Assembly: GCA_014529385.2 (NCBI GenBank)
Contig: CM043963.1
Span: 79,074,412 to 79,138,411, forward strand
Direction of reading: 5' to 3'
DNA length: 64,000 nt
DNA from: Adiantum capillus-veneris
Taxonomy: Eukaryota > Streptophyta > Polypodiopsida > Polypodiales > Pteridaceae
The translations under genes and the position numbers were made by a program. The notes under the pieces were generated by a model. It did no database searches and had not been told where the DNA came from. It was given only the letters and a program-made list of their open reading frames with translations. Each line of letters opens with the position of its first letter. Position 1 is the stretch's first letter. Below are positions 47,092 to 60,100 of the stretch, piece after piece.

Positions 47092-50000
47092 ATGGATGAT
47101 AGGATGGCGTGTCCTTGTGCGCATTGCAAGCATCAAATCTTTCGAAAACGAAAAATCTGCGACTAACACATACGCAATCACGGTCTCTTTTCGATTGAGC
47201 AACTACAAGATCTGATGGTTTAGAGAGTAAATGTCAAACTTCGCAAGTAGATATTGCTCCAACTTCATCCCACAGAAGACGATTTTCAAATGAGCAGTCA
47301 TCGATTGAGTCCTCCCAATCAATACGTGATGTGGCATTTCAAGAAGTAGAGATGGAGCAGATGTTGGACGCGTTCTTTGACATGGATCCCATCATTGAAA
47401 ACATAGAAGACGACAACATTGAACGCAATACTACGAACCAACCTCAGTCATCCCGTTCATATCGACGACATGATAGCAACAATAAAGAGGGCGAGATGAT
47501 GCAAAGTCTTGCACGCATGACGATTTATAGTGGTGCAAAAATCTCAGTTCTCCGTACCGCGTTGGCACTGGCTTAATTTGTCGTCTGGGTCTAACGCCTT
47601 ACTCACAGAGCTTTTCAAGTAAATACATTGTATCCTAAGCATGATAAAGTGCAAATTACAGTTGAATAATGTGATCAAGAGGCTGACTTGTTCATGTAAC
47701 AACAGGTTGCTCAATGAGCAAATCTTGCCAGAAGGAAATCACATGTCCACTACCCGTCCAGCTGCTGCTAAAAAGCTTCTTAGTAATTTGCGCTTGGTTT
47801 TATCACAAAATACATGCATGTCCTAATGATCGTATACTTTTTCGCAATGAGTATGCAAATTTGGAAGAGTGTCCCCATTGCGAATCAAACACGTACAGGG
47901 AGGACACACAAGGAAAATTTATCCCTGCAAAGGTCCTTCGATACTTTCCTATCAGAATAAAGAGTATGTTCAGGTGCAAGTCCATAGCCGCTTTGATGAC
48001 ATGGCACTCATATACTAGATCGACAGATGATGTGATGCGAATACCTACTGCTGACTCTCGTGCATGGAAGCACATAGAGGAAAGTTGGCCTACATTTAAG
48101 AACGAGCTTCGATGTATCCGCTTTGCTCTGGCAATGGACGGAGTAAACCCGTTCGGATTACGGAGTTTTTCATGGAGCACGTGGCCTATTTGTCTGATTA
48201 ATTATAATCTTCCACCATGGCTAGCTATCAAGAAGGGCCATATGTTGTTGTCATTGATCATCCCAGGAAAGTACGAAGCAAAGAATATGGATGTCTATCT
48301 GGCACCACTTATGGAAGAGCTCCAAATTTTGTGGACAGGAATCAATGTGGTTGATACGTCCCAACCAATCAGACGACGGAATGCACATGTGCAAGGCATT
48401 CTCTTGTGGACTATGCACGATTGGCCAAGCTTCGGTGAGTGCTCAGGTAAGTGCCTTTGAAACCCTCACACACATGTGATTCCTCGCTATGCCAACGCTT
48501 TTATACTTTAATTTTGTAATGTTTCAGGCTTGAGTTACTCGAATAATCATGCATGTCCGAAATGTGATCCTCGACTTGGCTTCCGCCGCTTTGAGCATTT
48601 GAGCAAGATAGTTTACGAGGAGCATGGTAGATTTTTGCTTGAAGGAAATGAGCTATGTGGACCAAACATGCAAACATGACATACATCCACTAAAAGAAAG
48701 CGATTGGAAAAACATGTGGCTGGAGAGGGGAGATTGGATGCCCCCTGGAATGAAAAGACTTTTTATTTTCCATGAACTCCCATACTGGAGTGACCTGCTG
48801 ATTGATCATTTGCTCGATCCAACATCTTCAAGAATATAAGGGAGATCATATGAAAAACCATCACTAAAAAAAGGGAGAGCAAGGCCTAAAGAGATGACCT
48901 ACAGGCTGTGGATCGAATGCAAGAGATGTGGCATCGACTTAAACCCAATGGAAAGTTTGCTATACCAAAAGGTCCATGGATTTTGAGTCGTGCAGAAGAG
49001 CAACAAGTGAAGAAGACTATATCTTCATTCAAGACTCCCATATGGTGCATACGATGTTTAAAAACAGCTTTTACAAGAGATGACAATCTCAGTGGTCTTA
49101 AGTCCCACGATTGATACAAATTTTTACAGTTCATCTTATTAATTGCCATAAAGGGTTGTTTGACAGATGACATTAAAAGAAAAATCTACAAAATCAGTGA
49201 GTTGATACGCTGGATTAGTTCAAAAGAGATAAGAGAAGACAACATCGATACATCACGCTTAAATGCTATTGAAGCAGTGTGCATGGTGGAGAATTACTTT
49301 CCAACAAACATTCTTACCATTCAAATGCATGTACTTTTGCAAGTGGTCGATGAAGTTGCAGTTGCTGGGGTGGTCCATAGCATATGGATGTTCTTCTTGG
49401 AGAGATTTATAAAGACTTTAAAGGGCTCTGTTCGTCAAAGGACTCGCTCCGAGGGTAGCATGGCCGAAGGATGGCTTGTACAAGAGTCTTTTGTCCTCAT
49501 CAGTGAATTTTTGGTTTCAATTGATCCAAAGATGCCCCAAATGTGGACTACTGAGGTCAACGTCAAGGTGACAGGGGACGAGCCGCAAGGCCAAGGCATC
49601 GTTAGGAAGATGGACATCACAATGCGAGAAAAGGTTATGAGATTTTGCCTTCTCAACTTAAAAATCATGCAAAAGTGGCTAGAGAGATACAAAGGGAAAA
49701 GGCAACAATGCTTGACATATCGACTACAATTCAAGCGCAGCCGTGGCACTAGAAACCTTTTTTTCCCAGATCATCTTCAAAAATTGCATGACTTTCCAAT
49801 TGGGCAATGGTTAGATGCGACAATCTCAGAGGCAACGAGAAATGGAGTGTTGATTATTGAAGAGGAAGAGGAGATGTCAAGGGGTTGTGATTGGTATATA
49901 TATTTTCACAACTTCCTTTTCGAACTCCACATAATCACATTGCTTTAATAACTTTTAGTCTGTTTCAATTTTGTGGTTGCGGTATCACAAATATGGAGCT

Positions 50001-50693
50001 TTGTGGTCACATGGGAAACACTTCAGAGTGCAACAGATCGACGAACAAAGAGTCACTTTCGATAGTGCTGTTAGGACAAGCTTCGTCCAAGAAAGTAGGA
50101 GTAGTGCCAGGAATAAGAACACAGAGACTAGCTAACTTGAATACTTTGACTACATCCAAGACATCTTAAAGATTAGCTTTAGAAAGTTTATATGTTTATC
50201 TTTGATATCAAGTGGTTCAAAGTTATTACCAGTGGCCCTAATATAACTGTGTGTAAAGACAAGAGTGGATTGATTCAAGTGAACTCTACGCAGGTGTGGA
50301 CAGATGCGCGGGATACATTCGTACTTCCGCAGCATTGTAAACAAGTTATGTTCACACACGATTCACTATGTACAAAAAAAGATGAGAATGATCTGTCTAA
50401 ACCCTGCTGGCTCTATGTCGTTCAAGTTGTTCCACGGAGCAAACAAGTGTGTGTAGGATTGGATGTTGAGGTCGAAGAGGTGATTCATGATCGCATGACC
50501 GACCAAAACTTTAAGTTTAGATTTTGAGGTGGATGTCGGCAGTGAATAATTGTCTCAACCTAGAGATGAGGTGTCAAATACTGAAACTGATGCGGAGAGA
50601 GACGAAGAAGTAGAGTTCGATGACGAAGATGCAGAAGTACAGATTGATGTAGACATCTTTGGTGTATCTGATCTCATAGAAGATAGAAATTAA
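47092..50693 (+). pseudogene. CACTA tnp2 transposase, near full length with stops
   Basis: An ATG at 47,092 starts a transposase-associated zinc domain (MDDRMACPCAHCKHQIF, then a stop, HIRNHG). It continues with an acidic linker, YSGAKISVLRTALALA, ECPHCESNTYRED, PAKVLRYFPI and MDGVNPFGLRSFSWSTWP. Then NYNLPPWLAIKKGHMLLSLI and WTMHDWPSFGECSG, a donor, and the next exon GLSYSNNHACPKCDPRLGF. Later come HDWxxFLQFIL, WISSKEIREDNIDTSR, VAGVVHSIWMFFLERFIKTL and GSVRQRTRSEGSMAEGW. After an intron near 49,890-49,960, the C-terminus reads IFDIKWFKVITSGPN and TFVLPQHCKQVMFTHDS, with an acidic tail ending GVSDLIEDRN. Stops near 47,164, 47,580, 48,677 and 49,112 and some frameshifts inactivate it. Long open stretches (249 and 262 codons) suggest recent activity. 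Confidence 0.92.
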
Positions 50694-50862
50694 CTAATGA
50701 TTTTTTATAGGAACTCTTTTGTAAAACTCTTTTTATTAGTCTACAATACACTTTAGATCCGTTCATTTGTGTTGCACCTTCGTTTATTTGTTATTTGTAT
50801 TGATTAAGCGTTTCTTTTGTAAACTAACGTATTTTGTGGATGTTATTTGTGTATGATTAGCC

Positions 50863-51955
50863 ATGGCCGATGACAATGAGCCATACTCTCCTAATTTTAG
50901 TTTTTCTGTCACTCCGACCGGCATGTCACCCGAACAAATGGGCTCATTTTTGTTTCAATTCACACTATAGCAGATCGCGATGACACAACACTTTTGGGCA
51001 GCAGGTCCCTCTAGACCTACTACGGCCGACCCTACGTCCATAGTAGGTCTAGAGTACTAGTGTGGTCCCTACACCAAGCGGCCCCACATCTCAATCGAGT
51101 GTATCCCCTATGCCTAGGACTCGTGTGTCCCCCACACTGACGAGTGGTTCATCCTCGAGACGAGGTAGGCGTCGTTCAGGAGGCGTTGGTTGCTGTGATA
51201 GCGGTTCTACCGATGCGTCCACACCAGCAAGAGAGCGTCCACCACTCTCTTCAGTAGATAGTTCACCGATTGACACACCACATACACCTTGGGGATCACC
51301 CGAGCATGATCCTAGCAAGGTGTACAAGAGCAAGGATGGGGCTGTTGTGGCGGATAAGGTCGGAAAGGCCATGCGACAGAGGATTCGGCAGCTCTGTACA
51401 ATTCAGTTTGGCCAATCTATGATGGAGGTTTGGGATAATCTTGATCTTGAAAGAAAGAATTACATCCTCAAGGCCATTCATAGAGAGTACAGGCCGGCAG
51501 AGGGGTACGATCCAGTCTTAAATCCCTAGATTTTGAGCGTGACGAAGGCCATAATGTCACACCGTCGATCAGAGGCGAGAGACAAGTACAATGCCGGAAG
51601 TCCAAAGCCGGCATGGTGGACACAGAGGAGTAGGCGGGGATTGCACGAGAGACAGAAGACAATCCTGAGAGATTTCAGCAGCAAAGAGATACAGGTAGAG
51701 CACGTTTGGAGTCTACTGGAGCATCACATCTTGGAACTGGAGGTTACGACACGCTTTGACATGAGTTTGTAAGTATTATACGTATTCTTTAAATTATTAA
51801 AAATAAATATGTTATTTGAAGATTTATCTAATGACTAAATCATAATTTTACAGGAAGTTACCGTGAAGCGCCCTCTGATACGCCGAGAGGAGAAGTATGG
51901 GTACAAGCATGGATTTGTGGCCCTTTGGACCCAGCTGCTTGCAGGGTCTTCTTGA
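50863..51955 (+). pseudogene. CACTA second ORF (TnpA/PttA-like)
   Basis: Lies just downstream of tnp2 on the same strand, as in plant CACTA elements. It starts MADDNEPYSPNFSFSVTP at an ATG in CCATGGC context, meets a stop after 35 codons, and continues in another frame: a Ser/Pro/Arg-rich linker, then RQRIRQLCTIQFGQSMMEVW, and after a stop RRSEARDKYNAGSP and RDFSSKEIQVEHVWSLLE. The conserved block resembles the plant Ptta/En-Spm ORF, which binds subterminal repeats. A GTAAGT donor (51,769) and CAG acceptor (51,853) suggest a last intron; the reading after it is ambiguous. Confidence 0.75.
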
Positions 51956-52791
51956 TACAGTTTTACCCAGTCATCTTTATACAGTCTTCTTGGTACATTC
52001 TTTTTTGTAATTGTGATTTTCTTGATACAGTCTCACTCAGTGATTGTTTGAATATGTATAGTTTTATGGTGTTTATGTTTATAGTTTATGGTTATGTTTA
52101 TAGTATGACACAAATGTTATGAGTAAGGTTTGACAGTCAAGTTAAGGTTATGGTTTTGCTATGATGGTATGGCAATCATGTGATGGGTACGGTTATGGTT
52201 ATGGTTGTGCAATGATGGTATGGCTGTCATGGTTATAGTATGACAAACAAGTTGGTTATGGTATAGCAAACGGGTTATGTTTATGGTTTTGCAGTTTTTG
52301 ACTCATGTTAATTATGGTTATAAAATCTTTATGCTGTTATGCCATGATCAAGCTTTTGATTTTGTGGTTATGTTATTCTTACAATTTTGCTAATTGTCAT
52401 ACACTCACTCTTTAGCATCAGCTTGCAGGTGGAGTATGCTTGCTTGTGCACTCTTCCTTTGAGCAGAGAGGAATGTTTTCTTTTGCTATAGTAATGCAAC
52501 ATCAGTTCCCAACCCTCTCTGTCCAAAAAAACTTTGAAGGTTTGGTTGTCGGTACAGAGTACGGTAAAGGCGTCGGTATAAACTTTGGAGGATGCGTCGG
52601 AATATCCTTTACAATTACCAACGATTATATCATAGTTGATTTCGACGCTTATTTTTAAGCTGATTTCGATGCAAAGTACACCAATGCTTATATCGACGAC
52701 ACTAAACCGACGTCTTTTCCGAGGCTTATTTCAACACTTTTTAGTTTTAAGCTAACTTTATCTCATTGATATCCGCGCGACGTGTTGTAGT
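51956..52791. other. CACTA 3' subterminal region
   Basis: GGTTATGGTTATG-type repeats occupy 52,070-52,330. CGTCGG/TCGACG motifs cluster at 52,570-52,780 before the TIR. No gene. Confidence 0.7.
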
Positions 52792-53008
52792 GAATCATGT
52801 TAATATACCAAGTGAGTTGATTTGTAAGAGTGGTTTTTCAATGTAAACATTTTAAAAGAATCAACACGGATACATTCACAAAAGGGGTTTTTATATGTCA
52901 TTTTTTAAAAAAAAGTTCTAAAGTAAGTGGTCGTTTTATTTATTCAAACATGTTAAAAAAAGGGTTTTCTAGGAGGGTTGCAAATAGTGCACCCCTCGAG
53001 GAAAAATG

Positions 53009-53400
53009 GTGAAACGAAGGTTGGGATAGTATGTTGTAAAGCATGTAAATGACAATCCTACCTACAAACTATGCAAACTAGACCGAACATAATTGAAGGT
53101 GCCAATAACAAGCAAAAGGATTAAGATACTCGAGAAAAGTGATTCATACATTGAGATCAAGGACTAGAGTACGGACCAACAACTTGGTGATGATGAAGAG
53201 ATTGATGAATAAGAAGATTCAAATACAATGCTAGACCGAGAAGATTATAATGTGGCACATCCCAAGGGATCTGCAGATTCAAAGACTTTTGGCTGTCGTG
53301 CAACTTCCGACCTAGAAGGGGGAAAACCGCTGTCGTCCAAGAGAAAGTGTATCTCAACTTTGGCTAGACACTCAAGATAGTTTGAATTTACAAGAAGAAA
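53009..53400 (+). pseudogene. gypsy integrase C-terminus, right half
   Basis: Reads VKRRLG, a stop, YVVKHVNDNPTYKLCKLDRT, and KVPITSKRIKILEKSDSY, matching the RWFGPY.V......TY.L.ELDG....P..GKR.K end of Ty3 integrases of this type. A charged tail (GDDEEIDE) follows. Confidence 0.8.
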
Positions 53401-54225
53401 TTATCACCTCACGGTTGACTTAAAGGGATGTATGTACAATTGGGATAAAGGTTAAAATTCTTAGGGCATGGTTGTGGGCACCCTATTTGGTTGTGGCCAC
53501 ATGGCCTACCTAAACTTTATGGACTCCTTTTAACTATTTGAGCCTTGGTGATCAAATAGCCACTGCAACTGTCAGGTCATAATATTATCTCATGCATATA
53601 GTGACGGAAAGGAATCCTGAGTAGAACCTAGCTATGTGTGGAAGAATGAGGTTCACACACAGATATTAGGGTAACTTTCTGATAACTAGTGTCGGGTTCG
53701 ACCAGCCTTCGTGACAATATGTACAAGAGATCAACATAGTGTGGTGATTAACACAAAACATGACTAAATGTGTTTTGAAAAATGTGAGTAACATGCAAGT
53801 AAGTGTTAACCACTCATTCCTGCATACAATATAATATGGAAAGGTATATTATAATCCTACACACACAGGTGCATAAATCATACATAATTAGCTGAGGTGA
53901 CAAAAGATGAGGATGCCAAACCTGAGCATGGATAGAATGAAAGCTTGTATTTTCTGTTGTCGACAGCGTGGCATTGAGCACCTGAAATTCGATGTGCTGG
54001 AGAAGGAGCATGAAGGCAGACAATAAGCCACGGCGCTTGGGGACCCTGATGGTGATGAAGGCATCCAAGTTGCAGAATTGCACGGACACGGCGGCCGACT
54101 GCATCATGGTGAGCTCATTGTGTGCAGAGAAAGGGTTGAGCTTGTGATGGTTTCCCATGTCGCGGATCGTCCGACGGCTCCGCAAAACGGTTATCTGAGC
54201 TGAGCCTGTGGCTATGTACTACTGA

Positions 54226-54274
<49 letters not shown>

Positions 54275-55674
54275 GTGGTCAGTTTATTAGTTGGGCAGTT
54301 TCAGAATGTTGTATTATAAATTATCTCCAGCTATGGATCAGAACGAGAGCGCCGAGCTTTGCAGATAAACGGTTATCGGCTGGGACCAGTTCACAAGTGC
54401 AGATGTAATGCGTAGGGGCTTGCCCGTGTGTGTATTTATCTGTGTGTGTATTTGTGTGAGAGAAAGAGAACGCGTGCTCGGAGCACGAGAGATGCACCTG
54501 GGTCCTGGAGCATGTGTATTACGCCCTTGCGGTTGCACGGAAAAGTGGCGAGAGGGACCACCTCGCAGGATCGAGGCCGACATTCTTGTGCCCCCTACAC
54601 CTGATTATTATGTGCCCTCAATGCCACTTTTTTTATGTGCCGCTTTGGACTCTTGTCGATATAAAATGTCTGGACTCCTCCCCCAAACCCTGGCACTAGA
54701 ACTGCAATTTCATAGGTCAATTGTAAAACATTTTATCGAGGCTGACATTCTTGTGCCCCCTACACCTGATCATTAGGGGCTTGACAATAGCTTCACCGTG
54801 GTCACACGATGCAAATAGTGAGAAACTCAATTGATTGATCCCTATTAGCTGGAGGTCAAGTGCAAGATGATATATCAAAAGTTTTTGAATGTGGACTGAA
54901 GCCCTGTTTTTTCCATGCCCTGTTGACTGGTGCTGTGGGATTGCAACGTGTCTGTGTATACAAATCACATTTGATACTTTTAAGTCCCAAGACCTAGCTG
55001 TGCAATGTTGTTTAAATTAAACTCTTTCGAATGTTGGATATTGCATGTGGTTCATGTGGACCACGAGGAACCAATGTCACTTTGACCACGTCCAACACAA
55101 CTTTAGGTCCTTGATTCCCTGGAATCTGATCGTGCAAAAGGTAGTAGAGGACTGTAATGCCTTGACAGAGGCAGACATGAGGCAGGCCACCCTAGCCTTT
55201 ATGACACCCTGACCCTGGTGCTGAAAAAATGATCTTGAAAAAAAATATAAATTGAAATGAAAAGAGTCCTTTTTATTAGTAAAAAATGTACAACCAAGGG
55301 TTTTTATAAATAGTCCTTGAATGCACATGATACATAGGTTTTACATGTATTGACCCCCCCCCCCCCCGGCACTTGTGACTATTTGACACCCTCTTGTCTT
55401 GAAATGGGGGTGAGAACGTAAATGAATATGGCAAAAGTGACGGGATGGGAATCATACGGTGTTCACTTGGAGATCACTTTGGAATGGTTGGGGTCACACA
55501 GTGATCAACTTTAAAATAGGTGGGTTCCAGATGGAATCCAGTAGGGCGTTTCTACCACAGTTGGAAATTGGGCATTTCTACCACAGTTGGTAATGAGGAT
55601 AGCTCTCTTACAGGTTAAAATTCTCAGGTTTGCGCTTTCACGTTCTTGCAATTTTCATAGTTTTATGTGTGCAG
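53401..55674. other. Unassigned DNA
   Basis: Includes a CT microsatellite, a poly-C run of 14 (55,354-55,367), and a direct repeat of about 40 bp (GACATTCTTGTGCCCCCTAC at 54,579 and 54,745). No supported gene. Confidence 0.5.
54229..54270. repeat. (CT)n microsatellite, 21 units
   Basis: Uninterrupted CT run. Confidence 0.98.
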
Positions 55675-55923
55675 GAGTATTGCAGAAACATGTAATTATG
55701 CTAATCTTGGCTATGTTTCCTTGAGAGACTACCTATGGGTCAAGTATGCCAATGGTCATTATGTCCACTTTTCTTGCGCATCGGGCAAGGCCCTTGATAG
55801 CAGGAGAAGGTCATCTATTGCACCAAACAACAGTGTCTAGAAAATTGTTTCTCGTTTTTTTACTGCTTCCAAATCATCCGATTTTTGGGTCGACAAGATT
55901 GGTCGGCAAGAGTGCTTAATGAG
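55675..55923 (+). pseudogene. Exon-like open stretch, possibly lectin-like (beta-trefoil)
   Basis: Bounded by a TGTGTGCAG acceptor and a GAG|GTACGC donor. The frame reads NLGYVSLRDYLWVKYANGHY, VHFSCASGKALDS, then after one TAG (probably Trp originally) KIVSRFFTASKSSDFWVDK. The short GYVSLR...NGHYVHFS...FWV pattern recalls plant agglutinin/beta-trefoil repeats, but this is an impression only. Neighbouring exons are not identified, so it is either a broken host gene or chance. Confidence 0.25.
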
Positions 55924-58900
55924 GTACGCAGTTGATTTTTTGTTTATGGTCATCTGCATAACCGGTTACACAATTCTGGCTGTATCTCTACATGAGGTAA
56001 TATATGAGACTGGCATGAGCCACTTAGCATACATATTTTGATCATCGACCATGAATTGATGTAATAACAGCAGGGCTGTCAATTGCTTATGAAGCATTTG
56101 ACCTCGATGGAGCATATATCACCTCTATTGCATATCTCTAACATGCATTCAAAGGTGACGCACTTTCCCCACTCCAAGCACAAGCACGGCCTCTGATAGT
56201 TTACATAAGCACTCAAATTTTGTTGCATACATTAATGGCAAAGGCTTACTTTTAAATATCTCAAGGAGACATGCATGGCCTCTTACTGGACTTGTTGAAG
56301 GAAGCAAGTTCCTCGGCATGGCCGACTCCTTGTCACAGTTTCTACACGCTCACTGAGGATGCTTACCACACAGTACTGGTTAATTTCAATTGAAATTGCT
56401 CGACATGGTCCATTCTTTTCGTTATGATTTCTACCACCACGTCCATTGTCTCTCAGCACAAACATATTTATGTGGAGCGAGGCTTCAATTTACGACTCTT
56501 ACATTGAGATTTTTCCCGTTTGGGGTATGCTATGAGCACACGCCTTTGGGGAATTTCTCCATATGCATGCACGATATTTGAGGCCAACTTTCTCTCGAGC
56601 AATAGAGATGGTTATGATCTACATTTAAGCGAGTTTTTCTTCCAACATCTCTAGACAATTGTTTACAGCAGGATGACCAGGTTAGACCATGTTCATTATT
56701 GTTTATCTTTTCATGTTTATATATTTACACTGGAAACTAATGCTTTTGTGCAAAGCAAAGTTCTTTGACAATTTTACATGAAGCAAGGCTTCTCCCTTGT
56801 GCCAAGGTACTGCTCGATGACTTGGAATCACGGGCAGTGCATGGCACACAAGTTTGAAAAACTGGCAAAATAGGGAATATCACCTCACAGAATCCCTACA
56901 AGTTTAGACTGTGCAAGGCACTAATGGTTTTGGCTCTCACGTTTGAGGCCATCACTCTTGCCAAGGGTTTAAAAATCTATATGCAAGGCATGCTAACCAG
57001 GTGGCATGAATTCCACTACTTCAGAGATTACGCTTCTTCTATCACACTAGACACTTTGTCACGGACAAACTAAGTTCTGGATTGTTTAAATTTTTGGTTG
57101 TTGTAAACGCACAATACCACTAAATGGAACCTAAATCTAGGATATATTTCATAGGAAAAGTGCCATATTAAGTCATTTTTGTAAAGTCAGGACCCCATAC
57201 ATGGTAAGTGGGTTAAGCTATGGCTTGTATTTTCTGTTCCCTCTCTTGATGAGAGCGTTATACAAGCAGATTGTTGCATGCTTATAGGATCAGTTGTACA
57301 TCAAGCATAAGATGCGTCAGAGCACATAGATTGAGCACAACATATACAAAGTCGTCACTTAAGGACGGTTCCTTAGCCCAACATTTTCTCTCTGTCCTTC
57401 TTCTTTCTCTCCATGAATAATGAAAACTTTCTACGCAGTTTTTGATACATGTTTTGTTTGGGAGTCGGCATGAGCTAAGGTGCTCTAACTCTCAGCTAGA
57501 AATTAGGCAAGACGCCCTCTACATTAATCTTCATCGTTTCGCCGATTGAACACTAATTGCCATGCACCACACACGCTGGCTAAGAGTCATTGTTAGATCT
57601 CAGGTATGACCCAATTGTTGGCATTCCTTGGGTGATTGTTTTTAAGATTGAACAAATCTACCCACTGGATTACACAACGACAGTTAATGGAAAAGCAAGA
57701 GTCTTGTCACATTATGGATGTTTACGATGTCATTTTTGCACGACATGGTTTCAGTGTGACACTCGAGTTGAGTTTTTGATAACCATAAACTCAACTCAGC
57801 TAATTTCTACCACGGATTTTAGATGCAACATACCGTTGTGACAGCATTGCTATCCATAAGATCTAGGCTTTCCACTTGTGTGGATCTCCTGCTCTCTCTA
57901 CAGCACTATGAGTGTCTATGGATGCATTGTTTTGGGGTAAGACCCCGCGGGTGCTTAGTAAATCACCCCATAGGCATTGAGGATCACAGTTTGATCTATT
58001 CCCGCTATACTTTCAAGGAAAGAATTCCGCAATCTACCACGCGGTAGCGAAAAAATTCAACTTTTCAAGTTGATTCTCATTATTTTGTACACGGTTAATT
58101 ATGTTGGTTACCGTTACCTGCTAGTTGAGTAGTTTCTACAAAGGGTCTTACCAAGGGTTTGACTACGTAAATTCTACCCAATGGGTTTGGATTGCGAAGG
58201 CAACATCCAGATTTTCCACTGCAATGTTGCTTGGTTTTTTCACAGGTGGGAGACGTGCTCCTGTGCATTTGAATACGGGTAACTGAACTTTCAGTTCAAT
58301 CCCCAGGACCATGCCAAGGGCAGGTCGGAACAAGTATTTTGGGCCGTAGTGTCCAATGTACATTATGCTGTTATGAATCCACTTGTCAGATTCGATTTGG
58401 CACATGTTGTCACATGGGATACAACATGGTCTAGGGACTCAAGGAGTTTGGTTAAGGCAGTGTGGAGCAATGAATGAGGGTCCCTCTCACTCTTGTCGCA
58501 GCGTGTTCAGAGTAACCTCCACACACAAGTACATCTTGCACTTGTAGGATGTTGTTTTTTTCAGACATCCTTAGTTGAGACATATTCCACATGTGGTGAA
58601 CATGAGTCTCTGGGACTGACACTAGCGCCCACTGTTTCAAATATGTGTCACGACAAAGTCCCTAGGTGTTGTTGACCATTTTCATCACGACGTATCATGA
58701 GCAATTTCGTGGCCAAAAATTATCGGATACTTAGAATGACTTGTTCATGTACAAGTACTGCTAAACAACATTACAGATGGTTGTTTATACATATAGAAAG
58801 GCTATGATTTGTTAATGAAAAATTTTCATTGTTTGCACCTAGAAGTGATCACTGTTTGATTTGTTAATAAAAAAGTTTCATTGTTTGTACCTAGAAGTGA

Positions 58901-59960
58901 TCATTGTTTCACCTTCTATTATGGTTCAGACGTTTCAGCAAGCTTTGCAAATGATTGCAACCGAAAGTAATTAGTTTCTTTTTAGAACTATTTACTTTCC
59001 TCTTTAATGTGTGCTAGGCACATCACATTTGCCATAAGTATTGTGGATGATCATGGATATACAAGTTCGGATCTGTTTTTTGCTAAATGCATGCACACTA
59101 GGTGTTATGGGCCCTAGTGTTTAGCAAAGGCTGATTTGAAATGGCATGTGTATTCATCCAGTTGTTGCTTATGCAGCATTTTGCACTCTATGTACAGTAT
59201 CTCTATGAGATTACTTTTGGGTCTACTAATCACCAATAGAGGTCATGGCTCAGTTTGGGTGTTTGTGGATTTTTCAAGTTAACCACGATGGTTATTCCGG
59301 GCATTGATGATTCCTCAACAAGGTTATACGATATTGTGATTCCCATTTACGAGTCATCTGGGAAGACTGTCTGTAAACCATGGGGGAAACACACCTCAGT
59401 ACTGTCAGTTATCCAAGGGGATAGGCAGATTACAAAGTGTAATCTTGGGCTAAAGGATATGCAAAGTGCGTACATTAGCACCAAGCACTCCAACTAATAA
59501 ATCATTTATTGCTCTACTTGGAGTTTACTTAAAGCATGTTTGCGATTAGGTTTAGTCTCTTCATGTTTAAATCAGGTTCGCAACTTTAAACACTAGTTAT
59601 GGTGGGGTTGTTTACTGATGAAATATGATAACAAGTCAAGGACTTATACTTGGCTGATGAGTTATGCCAGCAAGCTACTTTCACGGAAAGTGAAAAGCAG
59701 TACTCTTTTCAGGTACATCTTAATTTGTTGTGATAACTCATTTAAGCATGCTCATGTGCATTCTAAATGGAGTCTACACACTAGATGGTTCCAAAAGGAA
59801 AACAATGTGCAAAATCACGATACTCTTGATTTCAGTGAACCTCCTACTGTATCGTGTTTTGATCAAACAAACAGCTGGATCCATGACGGATACTACTTTG
59901 GAAAATATTAGTGTTCTTATGAAGATCCTACCACTTTCATTTTCGCGGACGAAAACGCTT
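55924..59960. other. Unassigned DNA; possibly the 3' part of another gypsy element
   Basis: No recognisable domains. Open frames at 57,590-57,841 and 59,255-59,497 lack known motifs. A 53-bp direct duplication (TTTCATTGTTTG[C/T]ACCTAGA) lies at 58,804-58,910. The frame before 59,960 (CSYEDPTTFIFADENASPRGE) runs into a polypurine tract as gypsy polyproteins often do. Confidence 0.35.
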
Positions 59961-59964
59961 CTCC

Positions 59965-60100
59965 AAGGGGGGAGTAATGTCATGTCAAGGGTAAGACTAT
60001 AGGAGGGCACGGCCCTGGCCAAGGGCCGATAGATACACATGCGGTACAGGGGCTATATATAGGAGGGCCAAAGGCCTATATATAGGTATGGTTGGGTGGT
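59965..60100 (+). repeat. Gypsy polypurine tract and LTR start
   Basis: AAGGGGGGA (59,965-59,973) is followed by GTAA and TGTCATGTCAAGGG, the usual junction of a gypsy 3' LTR (TGTCATG start). A TATA-like CTATATATAGG occurs twice around GGGCCAAAGGCC. The LTR is cut near 60,100 where copia sequence in the other orientation begins. Confidence 0.6.

Larger units (their letters stand above)
44200..52792 (+). mobile_element. CACTA (En/Spm) element, about 8.6 kb
   Basis: Termini CACTACAAGAGGTCAC and, on the other strand, CACTACAACACGTCGC match at 13 of 16 positions. Flanking triplets are TAT and AAT. MITE copy 1 gives the uninterrupted site (CACCATGTAATCATG), confirming the boundary and a 3-bp duplication with one change. 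Subterminal DNA at both ends carries CGACG/GACGCYT motifs (44,340-44,400; 52,570-52,780). Inside are tnp2 and a second ORF, both with stops, and large tandem-repeat blocks. Confidence 0.92.
44178..52999. mobile_element. MITE copy 2, split by the CACTA element
   Basis: Own sequence is only 44,178-44,199 plus 52,793-52,999 (about 229 bp). Ends are TTCGAGGGGTGCACTAT and ATAGTGCACCCCTCGA. It is flanked by GGAAAAATA (44,169-44,177) and GGAAAAATG (53,000-53,008), a 9-bp duplication with one mismatch, typical of Mutator-like elements. Removing the insertion and one copy of the duplication joins the two integrase halves in one frame. Confidence 0.85.

Noticed and set aside
51091-51372. Minus-strand open frame of 93 codons
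   Set aside because: Shadow of the Ser/Arg-rich linker in the CACTA second ORF on the plus strand.
55354-55367. Poly-C run as a functional tract
   Set aside because: Simple homopolymer; at most the decayed tip of a GC-rich MITE end.
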